A DNA stretch of 64,000 bases from Quillaja saponaria. Lineage: Eukaryota; Streptophyta; Magnoliopsida; Fabales; Quillajaceae. The stretch covers positions 22,851,652 to 22,915,651 of the forward strand of contig CM055613.1 in assembly GCA_029379385.1 (NCBI GenBank). Direction: 5' to 3'. The position numbers were made by a program, and so were the translations under genes. Each line of letters opens with the position of its first letter. The first letter of the stretch is position 1. Below are positions 50,471 through 63,240 of this stretch, piece after piece. The notes under the pieces were generated by a model, which was not told the origin of the DNA, ran no database searches, and was given only the letters and a program-made list of their open reading frames with translations.

Positions 50471-50562
50471 AATTTAAAATCATCTTTTACCCTATTTTAG
50501 TTATTAATGTGAAAAAATACTGCCATAAATTTTGGATACTGGGCCCTTCTATCCAAAAGGCC

Positions 50563-50588
50563 TTTTTTTTTTTTTTTTTTTTTTTTTT
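50563..50588. repeat. T26 homopolymer
   Basis: An uninterrupted run of 26 T between the MULE end and the AGD1-like leader. Confidence 0.9.
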
Positions 50589-50589
50589 C

Positions 50590-51116
50590 CCCTTTAATCC
50601 ATGCCATGTCTGTTTCATGCGCATGAAGAAGTTTCAAACTTTAAGCTTAATGAAATGAAATTTGGCTAATCAAGCCCCGCTCAATTCCCAAGACTTTCCT
50701 GGGACACGACCTCTAATGTTGTGTAAAATCGAACAAAATCTCCATGTTTTTCCGTTGTCCTTTCTAGGGTTTCTTATGCTGGCCATTTTGGCTGCTCTTC
50801 TAGGTTTCTGAAACCAGATATTTGTACCAGAAAAGAAAAAAGAAACTCATGAAGAAAAAGGAAATTTGAAACTCGAAAAGCACTTTGTGAGCTTCAGTGA
50901 CTACAAGTTTATGGAAATCAGGAATTTGTTTCCTTGTCATTTGCAGCGGTGGTAGCTGATATTCTTAGTTCTATTGCTCAATGGTGATTAAGACGGGAGT
51001 AAAATATAAGATCTCGCTTCAAATAGTTGTAAGATTCGGTTGATTTCAATTGGGAGGTCAAGTGTAATGATAATCAATATTTGTTTTAAAGAAGAGGAAG
51101 AATCCTGGTCTTGAAA
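50590..51116 (+). promoter_or_regulatory. Promoter and 5' leader region of the AGD1-like gene
   Basis: Moderately GC-rich sequence before the start codon with pyrimidine-rich stretches. No clear TATA box. Several upstream ATGs lie before the chosen start, which may dampen translation. The transcription start cannot be placed from sequence. Confidence 0.4.
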
Positions 51117-54100
51117 ATGCATTCCACAAAGCTCGACGACTCTCCCATGTTCCGCAAGCAGGTCAGTTCTGATTCTATTTTTCTCAGTAAAGAAAAGATG
51201 TTGAAGCTGTGTTACAAACTTACATTATTTTCTGTTTGATTGCTACGGAAATTTAACTAAGTAGATAAAAATTGGTAACTATCGTTGATTGTCCCTTAAA
51301 TTTCTGTTTTGTGCTTTACGGAGCAACTAAACCTATTGTAGATTGTAGACGGCAGGATGCTGTGCGTTTGGGAATTTTAGTTGCATTTTCAGTTCATTTA
51401 ACTTCTACCACTATATTATATATATATATACTAGCTGTATGTCATAGGTTTAGAATCCGGAGCTCCAGGTAGTTCTACTAATTATAGAGTTGAAGTCTGG
51501 TTGAACTACGGAAGCATTGGGTCTGAAGAAACTTTATATGTATGAGTTTGCTTTTCTCAGGTGTAGTTACTAGTTAGTAGCAGATATAATTTTGTACTGC
51601 TTTAGAACAGCTTGGCGGAAAAGGATTCATATAGCTGAACGGACCCCAATTAGATTGGGATTTAATACTTAGTTAAGTTTAGAAACCAGCTTGCTAAAAA
51701 ATTTGACTTGGTTGATTTTTGTGTACACAGTGGACAGCATGCAATCTTGTCATTGCCTTAGAGTGTGAAATTTCATTTCTGTAGCATCAGTTTTCTCATG
51801 TAATTGCAATTGCTTTACTAGGATCAGAAATCATTCGCCGATACTGTGGAATTAGGATCACAATCTAGTATAGTCATTGTTAAGTTTCTGATTCTTCTAA
51901 AAGCTTTAGTTGTTTTTCCCTTGGGTGTGATATAATATATCAAGCTTAATACACTAAGACTCCCCTCATGTACACTAGCATGTGGACGACAAAACCCTAT
52001 GAAACACAACACAAAAAAGATCTATAAAGACAACTTGAAAATTTGGTTAGTCGAGATTTGGAAAGTTGATCTTCTAAACAACCTGGTGTCCCTGCCATGA
52101 GTTGGATTGGATGATCAGATAATTGTGATACCCTGTCACCTTCGTTCCTGGCATGTGGTGGTGCCCTGCGTGGAGCTTGTATATGATTGTCAAAGTTGAA
52201 ACAAGCATTCTAGTTTGTTGGTTGCTTCACTAATTCATTTGTTTGCTTCCTTTTTCCCTATCACTTTTAATTTTTGAACATTTTATTGCACAATATTCTT
52301 CATCCGGGCTTCGGAGGGTTGTGGTAGGTTGACACCATCGTAAGACTTTGGCAAAACTCATTTTGTGACATCTGCAACCATTGTAGTATACAACATTCAA
52401 CCAAGATGCAGGTGCTTCTTGTCTGCCTTATTTAACTCTCAGTGTCTGTATTAGGCTTGGAATACTTTTGTAGTTGCAATGTAGTATACAATATTCAAAC
52501 AAGATGCGGGTGCTTCTTGTGTGCCTTATTTAACTCTCAGTGTCTGTATTAGGCTTGGAATACTTTTGTAGTTGCATATATTTCCTTGTTTTCTCCTTTA
52601 CCCTAAAACATTTATGTATTGTACACATTGTTGTATTACTGTCATATACGAAAGATCATTTTCTTACATAGTTACAATTTTCTGCTGAATTACTGATACT
52701 TTTTTGGTGAAACAGATCCAAGGCTTAGAGGAAAGTGCTGAATCATTGAGAGAGAGAAGTTTAAAGTTTTACAAAGGCTGTAGAAGATACACGTATGTCT
52801 TATGATTATATCTGATCTTTTATTCATAAGTTAATAAATATGACATGTCTGAATGTGTGTCCTTACCTTTTGCTTGTTTGTTCCACAACAATGCTAACAA
52901 TGTAAAATACATGTCAATACTCTCTTTCTCTTCTCTCTATTTGAAGTTTTCCTTGTTTTGCGAGACTATGTATTTTTTTTTTAATACTGTCAATGGTGAA
53001 AATATTTGGCTCCGAATTAGCTGAAGCTTGTTCTATACACGAACCATTTTCCTTATGATATTGTTCCTTCATGAGTACCATTTCCTTGCTACACATTTTC
53101 TTATATCTAAGAACTCCTCCCCACCCAAGAAAAAAAAGAAAGACAAGACGGAACAAACACAAACCATAATAATTGAAGGGCTCACACATCTTGAAGTTGA
53201 ATATATAACACAAAATTAAGATGGAATATCTTATCTAATCTTTTTCACTTTAATGGTCAAATAAATAAATCTAACATAAAGAACATCTTTTAATATGTGC
53301 TTGCTAGCCTGAATATTTATGCTAATATTCAATATAGGAGAGGAAAAAATTTCTGTGGCCAAACATGAAATTTGTTTTAAATTGAAGTTTATTATTAATG
53401 CAGCACCAACAGGTATTTTATTCAAAAGGGGCAATCGAAATGGGACAATTTTGTAAATTCATCAAAAGCTTAATAACAATGTAAAACTAGGGGTTATTAT
53501 ATAGACTCCTTGGAAATCTTAAAATGATAAATACCTTGAGTTCTAATAAAAGGGAAACCCTAAAAACATAAAGTCCTAATAAAAAGGAAACTCCTAATAA
53601 AAGAGAAATCCTAATAACATAAAGTTCTAATAAAAAGAAAACCCTACTAACATAAAGATAAAACTAGAGTCCTAATAAAACAAAACTAAAAACTCCTAAC
53701 TCTAATTATACTAATAGATTACTAATGTTATCTCTTATCCAAATAGTACATAATTTAAATATAATTAAATTATAAATCCTAATTTTTATTTCTTCCTTCT
53801 CCATTATTCTTCCTTTGTTGAAAAAAACTCGTCCTTGAGTTTTGAAATGGGAGAGAATGAGGATTTATGGAGCAAACATTGGCAGCAAAGTCTTCATTAT
53901 TATTGGCAAAAAAATCTACAAAAACTCAATCTAGAACCATGATCTCTAAAAACTTCAGAAGAATGACAAACTCTGTGCCCAACATCCAGAGGAAGCACAA
54001 CATCTAAAGGAGGAGCAACATCAGCTATAAGCTCCGGTGCTAGTAGTTCTAACTTGTCAATATTATCAATAAGTTGCTTTACAATTTTGAGTTCCTCAAC

Positions 54101-57100
54101 CTTGTGTTCGTTTGGAGTACCATCAACCTGTGAACGTGACTCTGGAATATCTCTAACTTCAGCATATTCGTTATACTCAACATGAGCCAAGTTATCTGGG
54201 TCAAGAGGAAAAGCAATGTCATGACTCACAACAAGGACAATTAACAACTATATGGTAGTCATCCAAAGAAGTGCCCAGAATACTTAAAGCTTCAATAATA
54301 ACAAGAGCAAGTTTTTTGTCAACTCACTTAAGAACTCAAATCCCCAAATTCAAAGTAGTAGGTTCAGTAACTCTGACACTCCTTAAGATAGGAAATGGTA
54401 GCTTCATAGGAACAATGTCATAATTCAACAGAGGATGATGTCATAATTGCTTCCATTATTGGCCAAATCTCGAAGAGTTCTGTGTACACATTGCTATAAA
54501 AAATGTCTCGAATAGCTCATGAAGCAACCAATCTCAAGCATAGCAACTCCCTTGTTATAGGTGTCATAAGCATTCGTATGAATGTCCAACAAAATTCCCA
54601 AGCATGATATAATAAGAGAAAGTATTTCATGTAAAAAATCTTCATCGAAAGGAATTGTAGGGGCATATATTTTAAAAATCTCAACATGACAAAATGCCAA
54701 AACAATTCGAATACCTTTATTTGGATGCTCCAAAAGTTTCTCAGAAGTCACAATTGTAATAAAAGAGATAATGTATCATGTATAGATACAAGAGGTGATT
54801 GTTCAACTTGCAACAAACAACTTTGAAATTTATCAAGAATTGATAAAATTTCAGCAGCACATTCGGGCAAATCAATGTCCAACCTCGATAATCTCTTCTT
54901 CAAGTTCACAGAATTTTTATCAAGGTGAAACAATAGTACGACCATATTGAGGTTGAAAGGAGGCCATATAGTGATGAATTGCACATAAAAGAAAACATAC
55001 TGGATTATGACATGCATTTTGAAGTAGAATTTGACAAAATGGACCTCGAAGTTGAATTCAGCATGTCAAAATATCTTGGATATAGGTTTTTTTTTTTTTA
55101 TCTTTTCTTTGTCGACATTATGGTGCTAGGATGGTTGTATGATTTGGATGGAGTTCTCGGTTGTGGATGGTGGTTGATGGAAGAGGATGATATATCTATA
55201 TTTTTCGATGGATGGAACAAGGGCTTGGGCTCTGATACCAAATTGATGCAGCAGCATGTATTTTACTCGAAAAGGACAATCAAAAAGGGACAATTTTATA
55301 AATTCATTAAAAGCTTAATAACAATGTAAAACTAGAGGTGATTATATAGACTCTCTGGAAATCCTAAAATGATAAATATATAGAGTTCTAATAAAAGTGA
55401 AATCCTAATAACATAAAGTCCTAATAAAATAGAAACTCCTAATAAAAGAGAAATCCTAATAACATAAAGTTCTAATAAAAAGGAAAACTTACTAACATAA
55501 AGATAAAACTAGAGTCCTAATAAAACAAAACTAATAACTTCTAACTCTAATTATACTAAAAGACTACTAATGTTATCCCTTATCCTAATATTTCATAATT
55601 TAAATACAATTAAATTATAAATGCTAATTTCTATTTCTTCGTTCTCCATTAATTAAATATATACATAGATACATAAATCAGAAGAGCAACATTGTAATAG
55701 GCTTGTTTTTGTATGACTTCATTATTTGGGTTCTCTAAAGCTTCTCTGAGTTTATGGCAGCATGCCGTTTGTTTCTTCAAAGGCTTTGAATGTAATTGCT
55801 TGCATTATCTATTTTCAGTGAAGGACTTGGTGAGGCATATGATGGTGATATTGCATTTGCAAGTGCCCTTGAAAATTTTGGTGGAGGGCACAATGATCCC
55901 ATCAGCGTGGCGTTTGGGGGTATGCTAATTTGTTCGACTGTTTTATAGCTCATAACTGGATATTGGATAATTTGTCTGTTCTGGTGGTTGCTGGTTGCTT
56001 AGTAATATATCTCACTTCTCAGTTTATCTTCTGTGGGATGCCCTGTATTGCTCCTAGACATTTTTATTTAATAATTTATTTTTGTGTCTTTCTTGGCTCT
56101 CAAAAACAAGTGAGATGTTTTCTGGCTTTAGCGATTGAACTTCTATCTGTTTGACAGGTCCTGTTATGACTAAATTCACTATAGCCTTGAGAGAAATTGG
56201 GACATACAAGGAGGTTCTCCGTTCCCAGGTGAAGGATTGTGTTATAGATGTTTATTTTCTCTTTCTAGTTGATGCTAACTCCTAGAAATGTACCTTTTTC
56301 GAAAAAAAAATAAAATTAATTGAATAACATAACAGTCAGAGTTTGAAAATCTGAACACAGGTGGCTTCTGTTTCTAGATAATTTTGAGTGATGGAGAACT
56401 AAAATAGCTCTGGATTTGTTTGAACATTGAGCAGCACCTTGAACACTTTACTGCTTACCTAGTCAATACAACCTCGTTTACCCACACGATTTATAAACTT
56501 ATATATTCTGTATCAACTTGGTTCAGTCCTTGTTTTGCAGTTAAAGATGCTAAATATCAGTGTATTATGTTGAAGGGTAAAAATGAAAAAGAACAGTAGG
56601 AACAAGTCCGAATTGCCCTTTCAACTCAGGAAACTTTATTTAGTATTTTGCACATTGTAAATCCATTTAAAAAACTTCAAAATTAAAGTAAAATTCAGTT
56701 ACAATTTGCATTACTAATTTAAGATCTGTTGGTACCACTAGAATATGTTTGGAACATAACACCTAACACACTTATCTTGTGCTTTTGTTTTTTTTTCTTC
56801 TCCCCCTTCATTGCACAGGGATAAATTAATTATAGCATATGTTCTGGTAATATAAAAAGTTTGTTATCTTATTGACATAGATTTCTTCTTTTCCCTCAGG
56901 TTGAACATATGCTAAATGACAGATTGCTCCAGTTTGTCAATATTGATTTGCATGAGGTCAAGGTACTTAACATAATTTATTACACATGAGATGATCTTTT
57001 TAAAGTACAGCTTTAAAGTACAGCCGACCAGTCAAATATTATGAAAGTGAGTTGTGAAAATGGCAGAGTGGATGAGCTTTCATACTTAGATTCATGTTTG

Positions 57101-60100
57101 TATCTTTAAGTGAGTTGTGGCTTGAGACATAATGGATATCGCTAGAGTGAACTTCTCGTCGAATTTTTCCCTCTTGTCTTTCTATTAGAGATGCCATTTG
57201 GTAGTATTGCTCTACATTTGAAGGTTCGTATCTCATATAATTGGTGTTGGTCTGGAAAGCTGTCTGCTCCTTCCTATGGGGGCCATTGATTGAGAGAAGG
57301 CCCAGGCAACTGATCCTCATGTAAATGCAGGTGTAACTCCTAGAGTTTTGCGATATAGGTTTAGGGCATGAGCCTTGGACTTTTTTCTCTTAAGAATGTG
57401 TTTACATTCTTGACAGTGTGCTAATTATTGGAAAAGAAAATGTTTACAACGGCCTTTGATTTCATTATTGAATTGTGGTTTTAATTTGCTAATGTATATG
57501 TGAGGATGGTGAATATTTGCTTTAGAATTTCAATACTTTTGACTTCTGAGTTCTGAATCTGATCATTTTGCCTTAGTTAGTTTCTGTTTTAAGGGATCTT
57601 ATCTTACTGCAGGAAGCAAGAAAACGTTTTGACAAGGCTAGTCTTCTTTATGATCAGGTGCATTCCAATATTCTGCCAGCTTTAAGAATCTGGTCATGGT
57701 TATTATTATTTCAGCAGAATGAATACATTTTATGTTCCATGCATTGAATACTGAGAATAACCAATATCTGCATCTGTGCCAGAAAGGGAAAAATAGAAAA
57801 AATGTAATAAAGGGCTCGAAATTGAACATTCATCCTTAAATTCTATTTGCAATAGCTACCTTAATTTTTGAGTCATTATTTATGCCTAGAGCCTTTTTTT
57901 GATTTACTGATCTTATATTTGTCAAGCAACCACTAGGCCTATTTTGGAGTAATAAGTGTAACTTAGCTTAGTGATTCTAATGTTGCAGGCTCGTGAGAAG
58001 TTTCTGTCGTTAAGAAAAGGAACAAGGACAGATGTAGCTACTTCCATAGAAGAGGTAAGCTATGAAATGTCTTGATGGATTCTGGATTCATGATAAGATT
58101 CATGCTGGAAATACCCCATTGTTGAAGTTCTAATATATTTTAGAGATGTTTCAGGAGCTTCATAACACGAGGTCTACATTCGAGCAAGCTCGCTTTAATC
58201 TGGTCTGTAAATGTCATTCTCTTGCATGTTATCAATTATGTGACATCTGTTAATCAATATTTGAGCACTCTGTCCAGGTAACTGCTGTATCAAATGTTGA
58301 AGCAAAAAAGCGATTTGAATTCTTGGAAGCAGTCAGCGGGACCATGGACGCACATCTTCGTTACTTCAAGCAGGTAGATCACATTGCTACTACTGGCATT
58401 CTTTTCACATGCTTTGTTATAGCATGCTTACCTTCTGCATGTTGTAACATGTAGGGCTATGAGCTGTTGCATCAAATGGAGCCATACATTAACCAGGTTT
58501 GGTATTTCGTATCTTATAATTGGAAGAAAACCTTTTACACCTCTGTCATCTACATCTGGAAGACATAATCTCCTCCTTTATTCCCCTTAAAAGAAATTTG
58601 TTTAGGTAATTATTCACACCCCCACCCCCCACAATTAACTTCTCAATACTTTGCTGAAGTAAGGCTGTGAATGCTGTCTATTGGAAATTGGAACAAAGAG
58701 AAAGTTCGTGTCGTAGGATATGATTGTAATTAGATAAGCAATAGCGGGAAGCTGAATGACTAGACTGGCTCAGCTAGAGTAACATAACAACTACAGGTTT
58801 ATTGGTCCTTTACAGGTCTTGACTTATGCACAGCAGTCAAGAGAAAGGTCCAACTATGAACAAGCAGCTCTTAGTGAACGGATGCAAGAGTACAAACGGC
58901 AGGTTGATCGAGAGAGTAGATGGTTGTCCAACAGTTCTAATGGATCTCCTAATGGAGATGGCATACAAACCATAGGTAGAAGTTCGCATAAAATGATAGA
59001 GGCAGTTATGCAATCAGCTGGAAAGGGAAAGGTTAAAAAAGGCTACAACACTTAAACTACGCAACTCCCTTTCTTCCTTGTGGATGTTTTTCATCTTTCA
59101 TTTGGTTCTTACTTGCACATAACTTCAGGTTCAAACTATTCGACAAGGTTATCTCTCGAAGCGTTCCTCAAATTTGAGGGGTGACTGGAAAAGGAGGTTT
59201 TTTGTTCTTGATAGCCGAGGAATGCTGTATTACTATCGAAAACAGTGCGGTAAATCATCTGTAGGTATTCTTGTCCTGAAAAGAAGTGGGATTGGAATGA
59301 ACCTAATTATGATGCTTGATAATGACTTCTGTCTTTTATCCTCATGGTTGCATATAATTGCAGGCTTCTAGTAGTCAACTTTCTGGTCAGAGAAATAGTT
59401 CAGAGCTTGGTTCTGGATTGTTGAGTCGATGGCTGTCTTCTCATTATCATGGTGGGGTACACGATGAGAAATCTGTTGCTCATCACACAGTGAACCTACT
59501 TACGTCAACAATCAAAGTTGATGCTGACCAGTCTGATCTGAGATTTTGCTTCAGGATCATTTCACCAACAAAGAACTACACTTTGCAGGTTTGACTTATG
59601 GTGTAGCTTGCATTTGTTAGCTTAAGCCTTTTGTGAATGAGTCTATACAAATTATGATTAATTTAAATCTCTTCCGTCCAAAAAAGACGGAAGGTACAAA
59701 TCCTCAATATTTCTTATTGTGCTTGTCAGTGCAGGCAGAGAGTGCCATGGATCAAATGGATTGGATCGAAAAGATCACTGGGGTAATTGCCTCATTGCTC
59801 TGTTCTCAGGTTTCTGAGCAGGTAACTATCAATAACTATCTCGCTACATGGTGGTTGATTTTCTGTTCATTTTGATGATTATAGTCACCGACCCCAACTG
59901 GGATTTAATGCTTAGTTGAGTTTGATGATTGTAGTCCATTCTTCTCAGTGTCTGACTGCTAGTTCCATGGGAAGTGGTCATCATCGGTCTGGAAGTGAGA
60001 GTAGTTCATTTGAAAGTTCAGATTTTGATCACTCTGCAGTTGAGGAGTATACATCTGAGAGGAGTCTCGCTTCTTCATATCTTGAACGTCCTTTGAGAAG

Positions 60101-62848
60101 CTCGCAACAGCAACACTCCTGTATTAAAAGTGGGAAGCCCATTGATGTGTTGCGAAGAGTATGTGGAAATGATAAATGTGCTGATTGTGGTGCCCCTGAA
60201 CCTGATTGGGCATCATTAAATCTTGGTGTTCTTGTTTGTATTGAATGCTCTGGTGTTCACCGCAATCTTGGTGTACACATATCAAAGGTAAGGTATACAA
60301 GTTAAATTACTTGGCCCTTTATTTATGCTCCTGTGAATATCTTTGCTATACTTTTTGAAGGCATCATGATGTATAAGTATTCTTCATACCTTCATAAAGA
60401 AAAAAGAATGCTTGATGGTAAACGTATCTTGTTAGAATTAAATATAAATATCTAGAGGTTCTTATTATATTTAATTTGATTACATTACATAAAACCCTAT
60501 CTGAGCAATAGCTGCTTTCAGCAACACGATGAAGTGGTGAGCGCAAGGTAAAGTTCATTCATTTCATAAGTACAACAATATGAATTTAAACTAAAATGTG
60601 CTATTTTTTATTTTTTATTTTTAATGATAAATTGAAGAATCTTATTTTAAGGAAAAATAATCTATTTCTGTCATTTGTAAAAAGATACTCAGAACTATAT
60701 TTACTGTGCACACCTGATACATTTCTCCACTCTTATAGTTCTAGATATTTACTAATTACTATGGTTTTAATGGTTGCTCCACTCCAAAAAAAAAAGAAGA
60801 AAAAAGAAGAGAAATGGCATAAGTTGGTATTTACTTGACGAGGATATTGTATAGCTTACTCTAGTTCTGTTTGCAGGTGAGGTCTCTTACACTGGATGTC
60901 AAAGTGTGGGAGCCCTCTGTGATAAGTTTGTTTCAGTCTTTGGGCAATGCTTTTGCCAACTCAGTGTGGGAGGAACTATTGCAATCAAGAAGTGCCTTTC
61001 AGGTTGATCTCATCCCCACAGGGTAAAGAATCAGCATTACAATTAAAATAAGGTTATTAACTTACAAAGAATATTATTCTGACTTAAATATTACTGACAA
61101 TCGCTTAATCTTTTGCTGGTAAAGCTCAAACAAGCCCAACAAACCTTGCCATTCTGATTCTCTATCTGTAAAGGAAAAGTTCATCCATGCAAAGGTATAA
61201 TAACATAATTTGCTAGTTTGGTCATTTTACTTTACATTGTTTCTGTACACTTGATAATTGCGTATGACTTCATCAAATTCAATATCTCCTTGTCTTTCTC
61301 AAGCTATTCCCTTGAGATTTGAATTATTATCTTAACTAAGCATGAGTTTAGTGGATCTAATCTTAACAATACATAATTGAGAACATGTCACTGCAAAATT
61401 TGGTTGTTTGCTTGTGCTTCTTGATAAGTTGTGACAACTTTTAAAACTTTAACAAGGTTACCCTAGCAAATTGACAATTTAACTAAATATTGCATCTATT
61501 GGCTGGTTCTTAATTTCTCCTTGTTTTCTTACGCGGCCAGTGTTCCCTCAGTTTATTAGCTTTTTAGATGCAAGGAGGAGCAATGAATGTATGATAGAAT
61601 AAGCTTACTTCAGCTTTTGTTTGTATGGCATAAAGGTGACAGTTTGCTTGTATTAGCTAATTGTATTTATAGGCAAATGATGAATGCACTGCAGAACGGA
61701 TTAACTTAAAACTCAATTAACTCAAGAAATTGTATTTAGTTGTGAAAGATTTGGAGTCTTTCAACCATGTTTATTGGAGGAGGAAGGGAGAGGAGGTAGG
61801 CTAGTGAGTGAGGAACAGAAAGGAAGCAAAATATCTCAAGTCATATATTTTTTTATGCCATACAGGCTGAGCAGAAGTAAGCTTATTCTATCGTGCATCC
61901 ATTGCTCCTCGCAATATATGAATCGGTGGACTGCTCTTTCTGCCAATGCTCAAATAAAACTTTTAAGATGTTGTCAATTTACTTAGATGTCTTCACTTTT
62001 GTAGATAATTGATCCTGCATGCTACGTGTATTGCTGAGTTTCAGGCTGAAATAGAATTTTCGAGTCATATATTTCTTTATACCACAGTATGCAGAAAAGC
62101 TTTTCGTTCGCAAGCAAAAGGACAATCAATATTCCCATTTAGTGGCTCGGATCTGGGAGGGTGTTAGTGCTAATGACAAAAAAGCTGTATACCATCACAT
62201 AGTTAATTCTGAAGTTGATGTGAATGTTGTGTATGAGCAAGCATGCAGCTCTTTAACCCTTGCAAAAGCAATGCTGTTGCAAGAGCAGACAAGCCTAGAT
62301 CAAAGCTCTAGGTGTTCAGCGAGATATTTATTAGACCAGTCCTGTACTAGCTCTTTGAACTTGGCTGGTACAAAAGAATGCAAGACCCGGGAGGATCTAG
62401 ATGGCTGCACTCTACTTCACCTTGCCTGTGAAACTGCAGACATCGGTATGCTGGAACTCCTACTACAGTATGGTGCAAATATAAATGCAACTGACTTGAG
62501 AGGCCAGACACCACTCCACTGGTGTATTTCTAGAGGCAAAACGTCAGCTACAAGATTACTTCTTTCAAGGTGACTCCAAGCTGCCAGCTGCATAATTGTT
62601 AGGTTTTCAATATTTCTTTCAACTGCATTATTTCTTAAGTAGTGTTGTTAGATTCATGTTTCTCTTTTTTTCTTTTTTTATAATTTTTTATTTATGTGTG
62701 ATATGAGATTCCACTAAAGGGTTGAAAATGCAGGAGCGCTGATCCTCGAGCTGTAGATAGGGAAGGGAAAACCCTTCACAGTCTTGCTCTGCAGTCAAAT
62801 TTTGATGATGGTGAGATCCTTGCTCTATTGGCCGCCTCAAATGGATGA
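51117..62848 (+). CDS. AGD1: ArfGAP with BAR, PH and ankyrin domains (AGD1-like), 19 exons
   Basis: Exons join in frame to 821 aa: 51117-51161, 52716-52792, 55819-55919, 56158-56228, 56900-56962, 57613-57657, 57989-58054, 58155-58202, 58278-58373, 58455-58496, 58816-59031, 59129-59260, 59364-59588, 59735-59821, 59949-60287, 60877-61022, 61125-61194, 62088-62569, 62734-62848. All introns are GT-AG. Residues 1-240 form the BAR domain, 291-430 PH, 500-620 ArfGAP with the CxxC-x16-CxxC zinc site ([19 protein letters not shown]) and the catalytic Arg in HRNLG, and 726-815 ankyrin repeats. The N-terminus ([10 protein letters not shown]) and the [10 protein letters not shown] segment fit AGD1/AGD3 rather than AGD2/AGD4. 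Plant family members stimulate Arf GTP hydrolysis on endosomal or trans-Golgi membranes; AGD1 acts in root-hair polarity. Length is near the Arabidopsis protein (about 828 aa). Intron 2 carries a retrotransposon. The gene appears functional. Confidence 0.95.
52383..52578 (+). repeat. 98-bp tandem duplication in AGD1 intron 1
   Basis: GTAGTATACAAYATTCAA starts at 52383 and 52481; the two 98-bp units differ at only about five positions, indicating a recent duplication. Confidence 0.9.
53399..53803 (-). repeat. 3' LTR of the intron 2 element
   Basis: Pairs with 55247-55648. Contains short internal repeats of the type CCTAATAAAAGAGAAA and AACATAAAGTYCTAATAA. Confidence 0.85.
53804..54244 (-). 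other. Rest of the intron 2 element interior, 3' part
   Basis: An open minus-strand stretch of 115 codons (54247-53900), acidic, with no sure family. It could be lineage-specific sequence downstream of the SLDDY block of PDS5, or element sequence. Confidence 0.35.
54245..54910 (-). pseudogene. Captured PDS5-like gene fragment, intron-less
   Basis: Minus-strand blocks collinear with the N-terminal HEAT-repeat region of plant PDS5 (sister-chromatid cohesion cofactor). In order: [22 protein letters not shown] (in part), a frame change, [37 protein letters not shown], a Tyr-Asn-Lys block ending AMLEIG, then in another frame [19 protein letters not shown] followed by IVV. These match the order and spacing of LLDKxExCLxxVEQSP, LLxHxDxDV, ITAPDAPYDD, KRxSILET and SLDDYxxIV motifs in PDS5. 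About 660 nt cover what takes about 215 residues in PDS5, so no introns remain. Stops and frameshifts make it a pseudogene. The match is from memory of the family and needs an alignment. Confidence 0.65.
55228..55240 (-). other. Primer-binding site of the intron 2 element
   Basis: Plus-strand GGCTCTGATACCA is complementary to the initiator-Met-type primer site TGGTATCAGAGCC and is separated from the 5' LTR by six bases. Confidence 0.85.
55247..55648 (-). repeat. 5' LTR of the intron 2 element
   Basis: 402 bp, copy of 53399-53803 with scattered substitutions, so the insertion is not very recent. Confidence 0.85.
61575..61910. repeat. Inverted repeat in AGD1 intron 17
   Basis: Arms 61575-61634 and 61852-61910 are reverse complements at about 80 percent identity, including GATAGAATAAGCTTACTTC, with about 217 bp between them. 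The right arm and its left flank also resemble the true exon 18 acceptor (GTCATATATTTTTTTATGCCA at 61840 versus GTCATATATTTCTTTATACCA at 62066), suggesting partial duplication and inversion of the exon boundary. Confidence 0.75.
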
Positions 62849-63240
62849 CATTCTCAAACAAAGAATCACTGAGGACAGTATACTAAATCTAGATGATATC
62901 AAAGTATTGGATTTTGTAGAGTTGTATTTCATAAACTAAAGAGCTGGTTCTCTGAAGGAAATGCCCGAGTCTGGGAGGCTTACAGGAGAGTGCGTGGCAC
63001 CCTTGGCAATTTGTGGAAATTAGTTCTCACTCATCAGACTTGTAAATTTATAATGGCCCCTCTTGGCCGAGTTAAGAAGAGCACTCAGGGCTCTGCTCAT
63101 GTTTATTCAATTTCTTTGTTTCCTGTTGTGGTGAAGCTGTGGGAATTAGTTCTAGGGGGATTTCCATTAAGGGAAATTGTTATGCCTGACCTTTTATTTT
63201 ATTTTCCTGGGTGGCTGATGTAAATATATTTTCGTGTCTT
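62849..63240 (+). terminator. 3' UTR of the AGD1-like gene
   Basis: Non-coding sequence after the TGA stop (62846-62848). Plausible cleavage lies between about 63220 and 63310; candidate signals are ATATTTTCGTGTC (63225) and AATAAG near 63297. The exact site cannot be fixed. Confidence 0.4.

Larger units (their letters stand above)
53399..55648 (-). mobile_element. Non-autonomous LTR element in AGD1 intron 2 with captured host gene
   Basis: LTRs 53399-53803 (405 bp) and 55247-55648 (402 bp) bound a 1443-bp interior. On the minus strand the LTR starts TGGAGAA and ends CTGCA. An initiator-Met primer site (TGGTATCAGAGCC, plus 55228-55240) lies six bases inside the 5' LTR, and a purine tract (AAAGGAAGAATAA) precedes the 3' LTR. 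Flanks share ATTAA/TTAAT, a probable 5-bp target duplication with phase ambiguity. No gag or pol is present; the interior carries PDS5-like sequence instead. It lies in reverse orientation inside the intron, so its promoter faces against AGD1 transcription. Confidence 0.85.

Noticed and set aside
53028..53219. Short open frames on both strands in AGD1 intron 2 before the LTR element
   Set aside because: Intronic, AT-rich, with no conserved motif.
55713..56154. Long-looking plus-strand frames around AGD1 exon 3
   Set aside because: They read through introns; the true exon is 55819-55919, defined by splice sites and family alignment.
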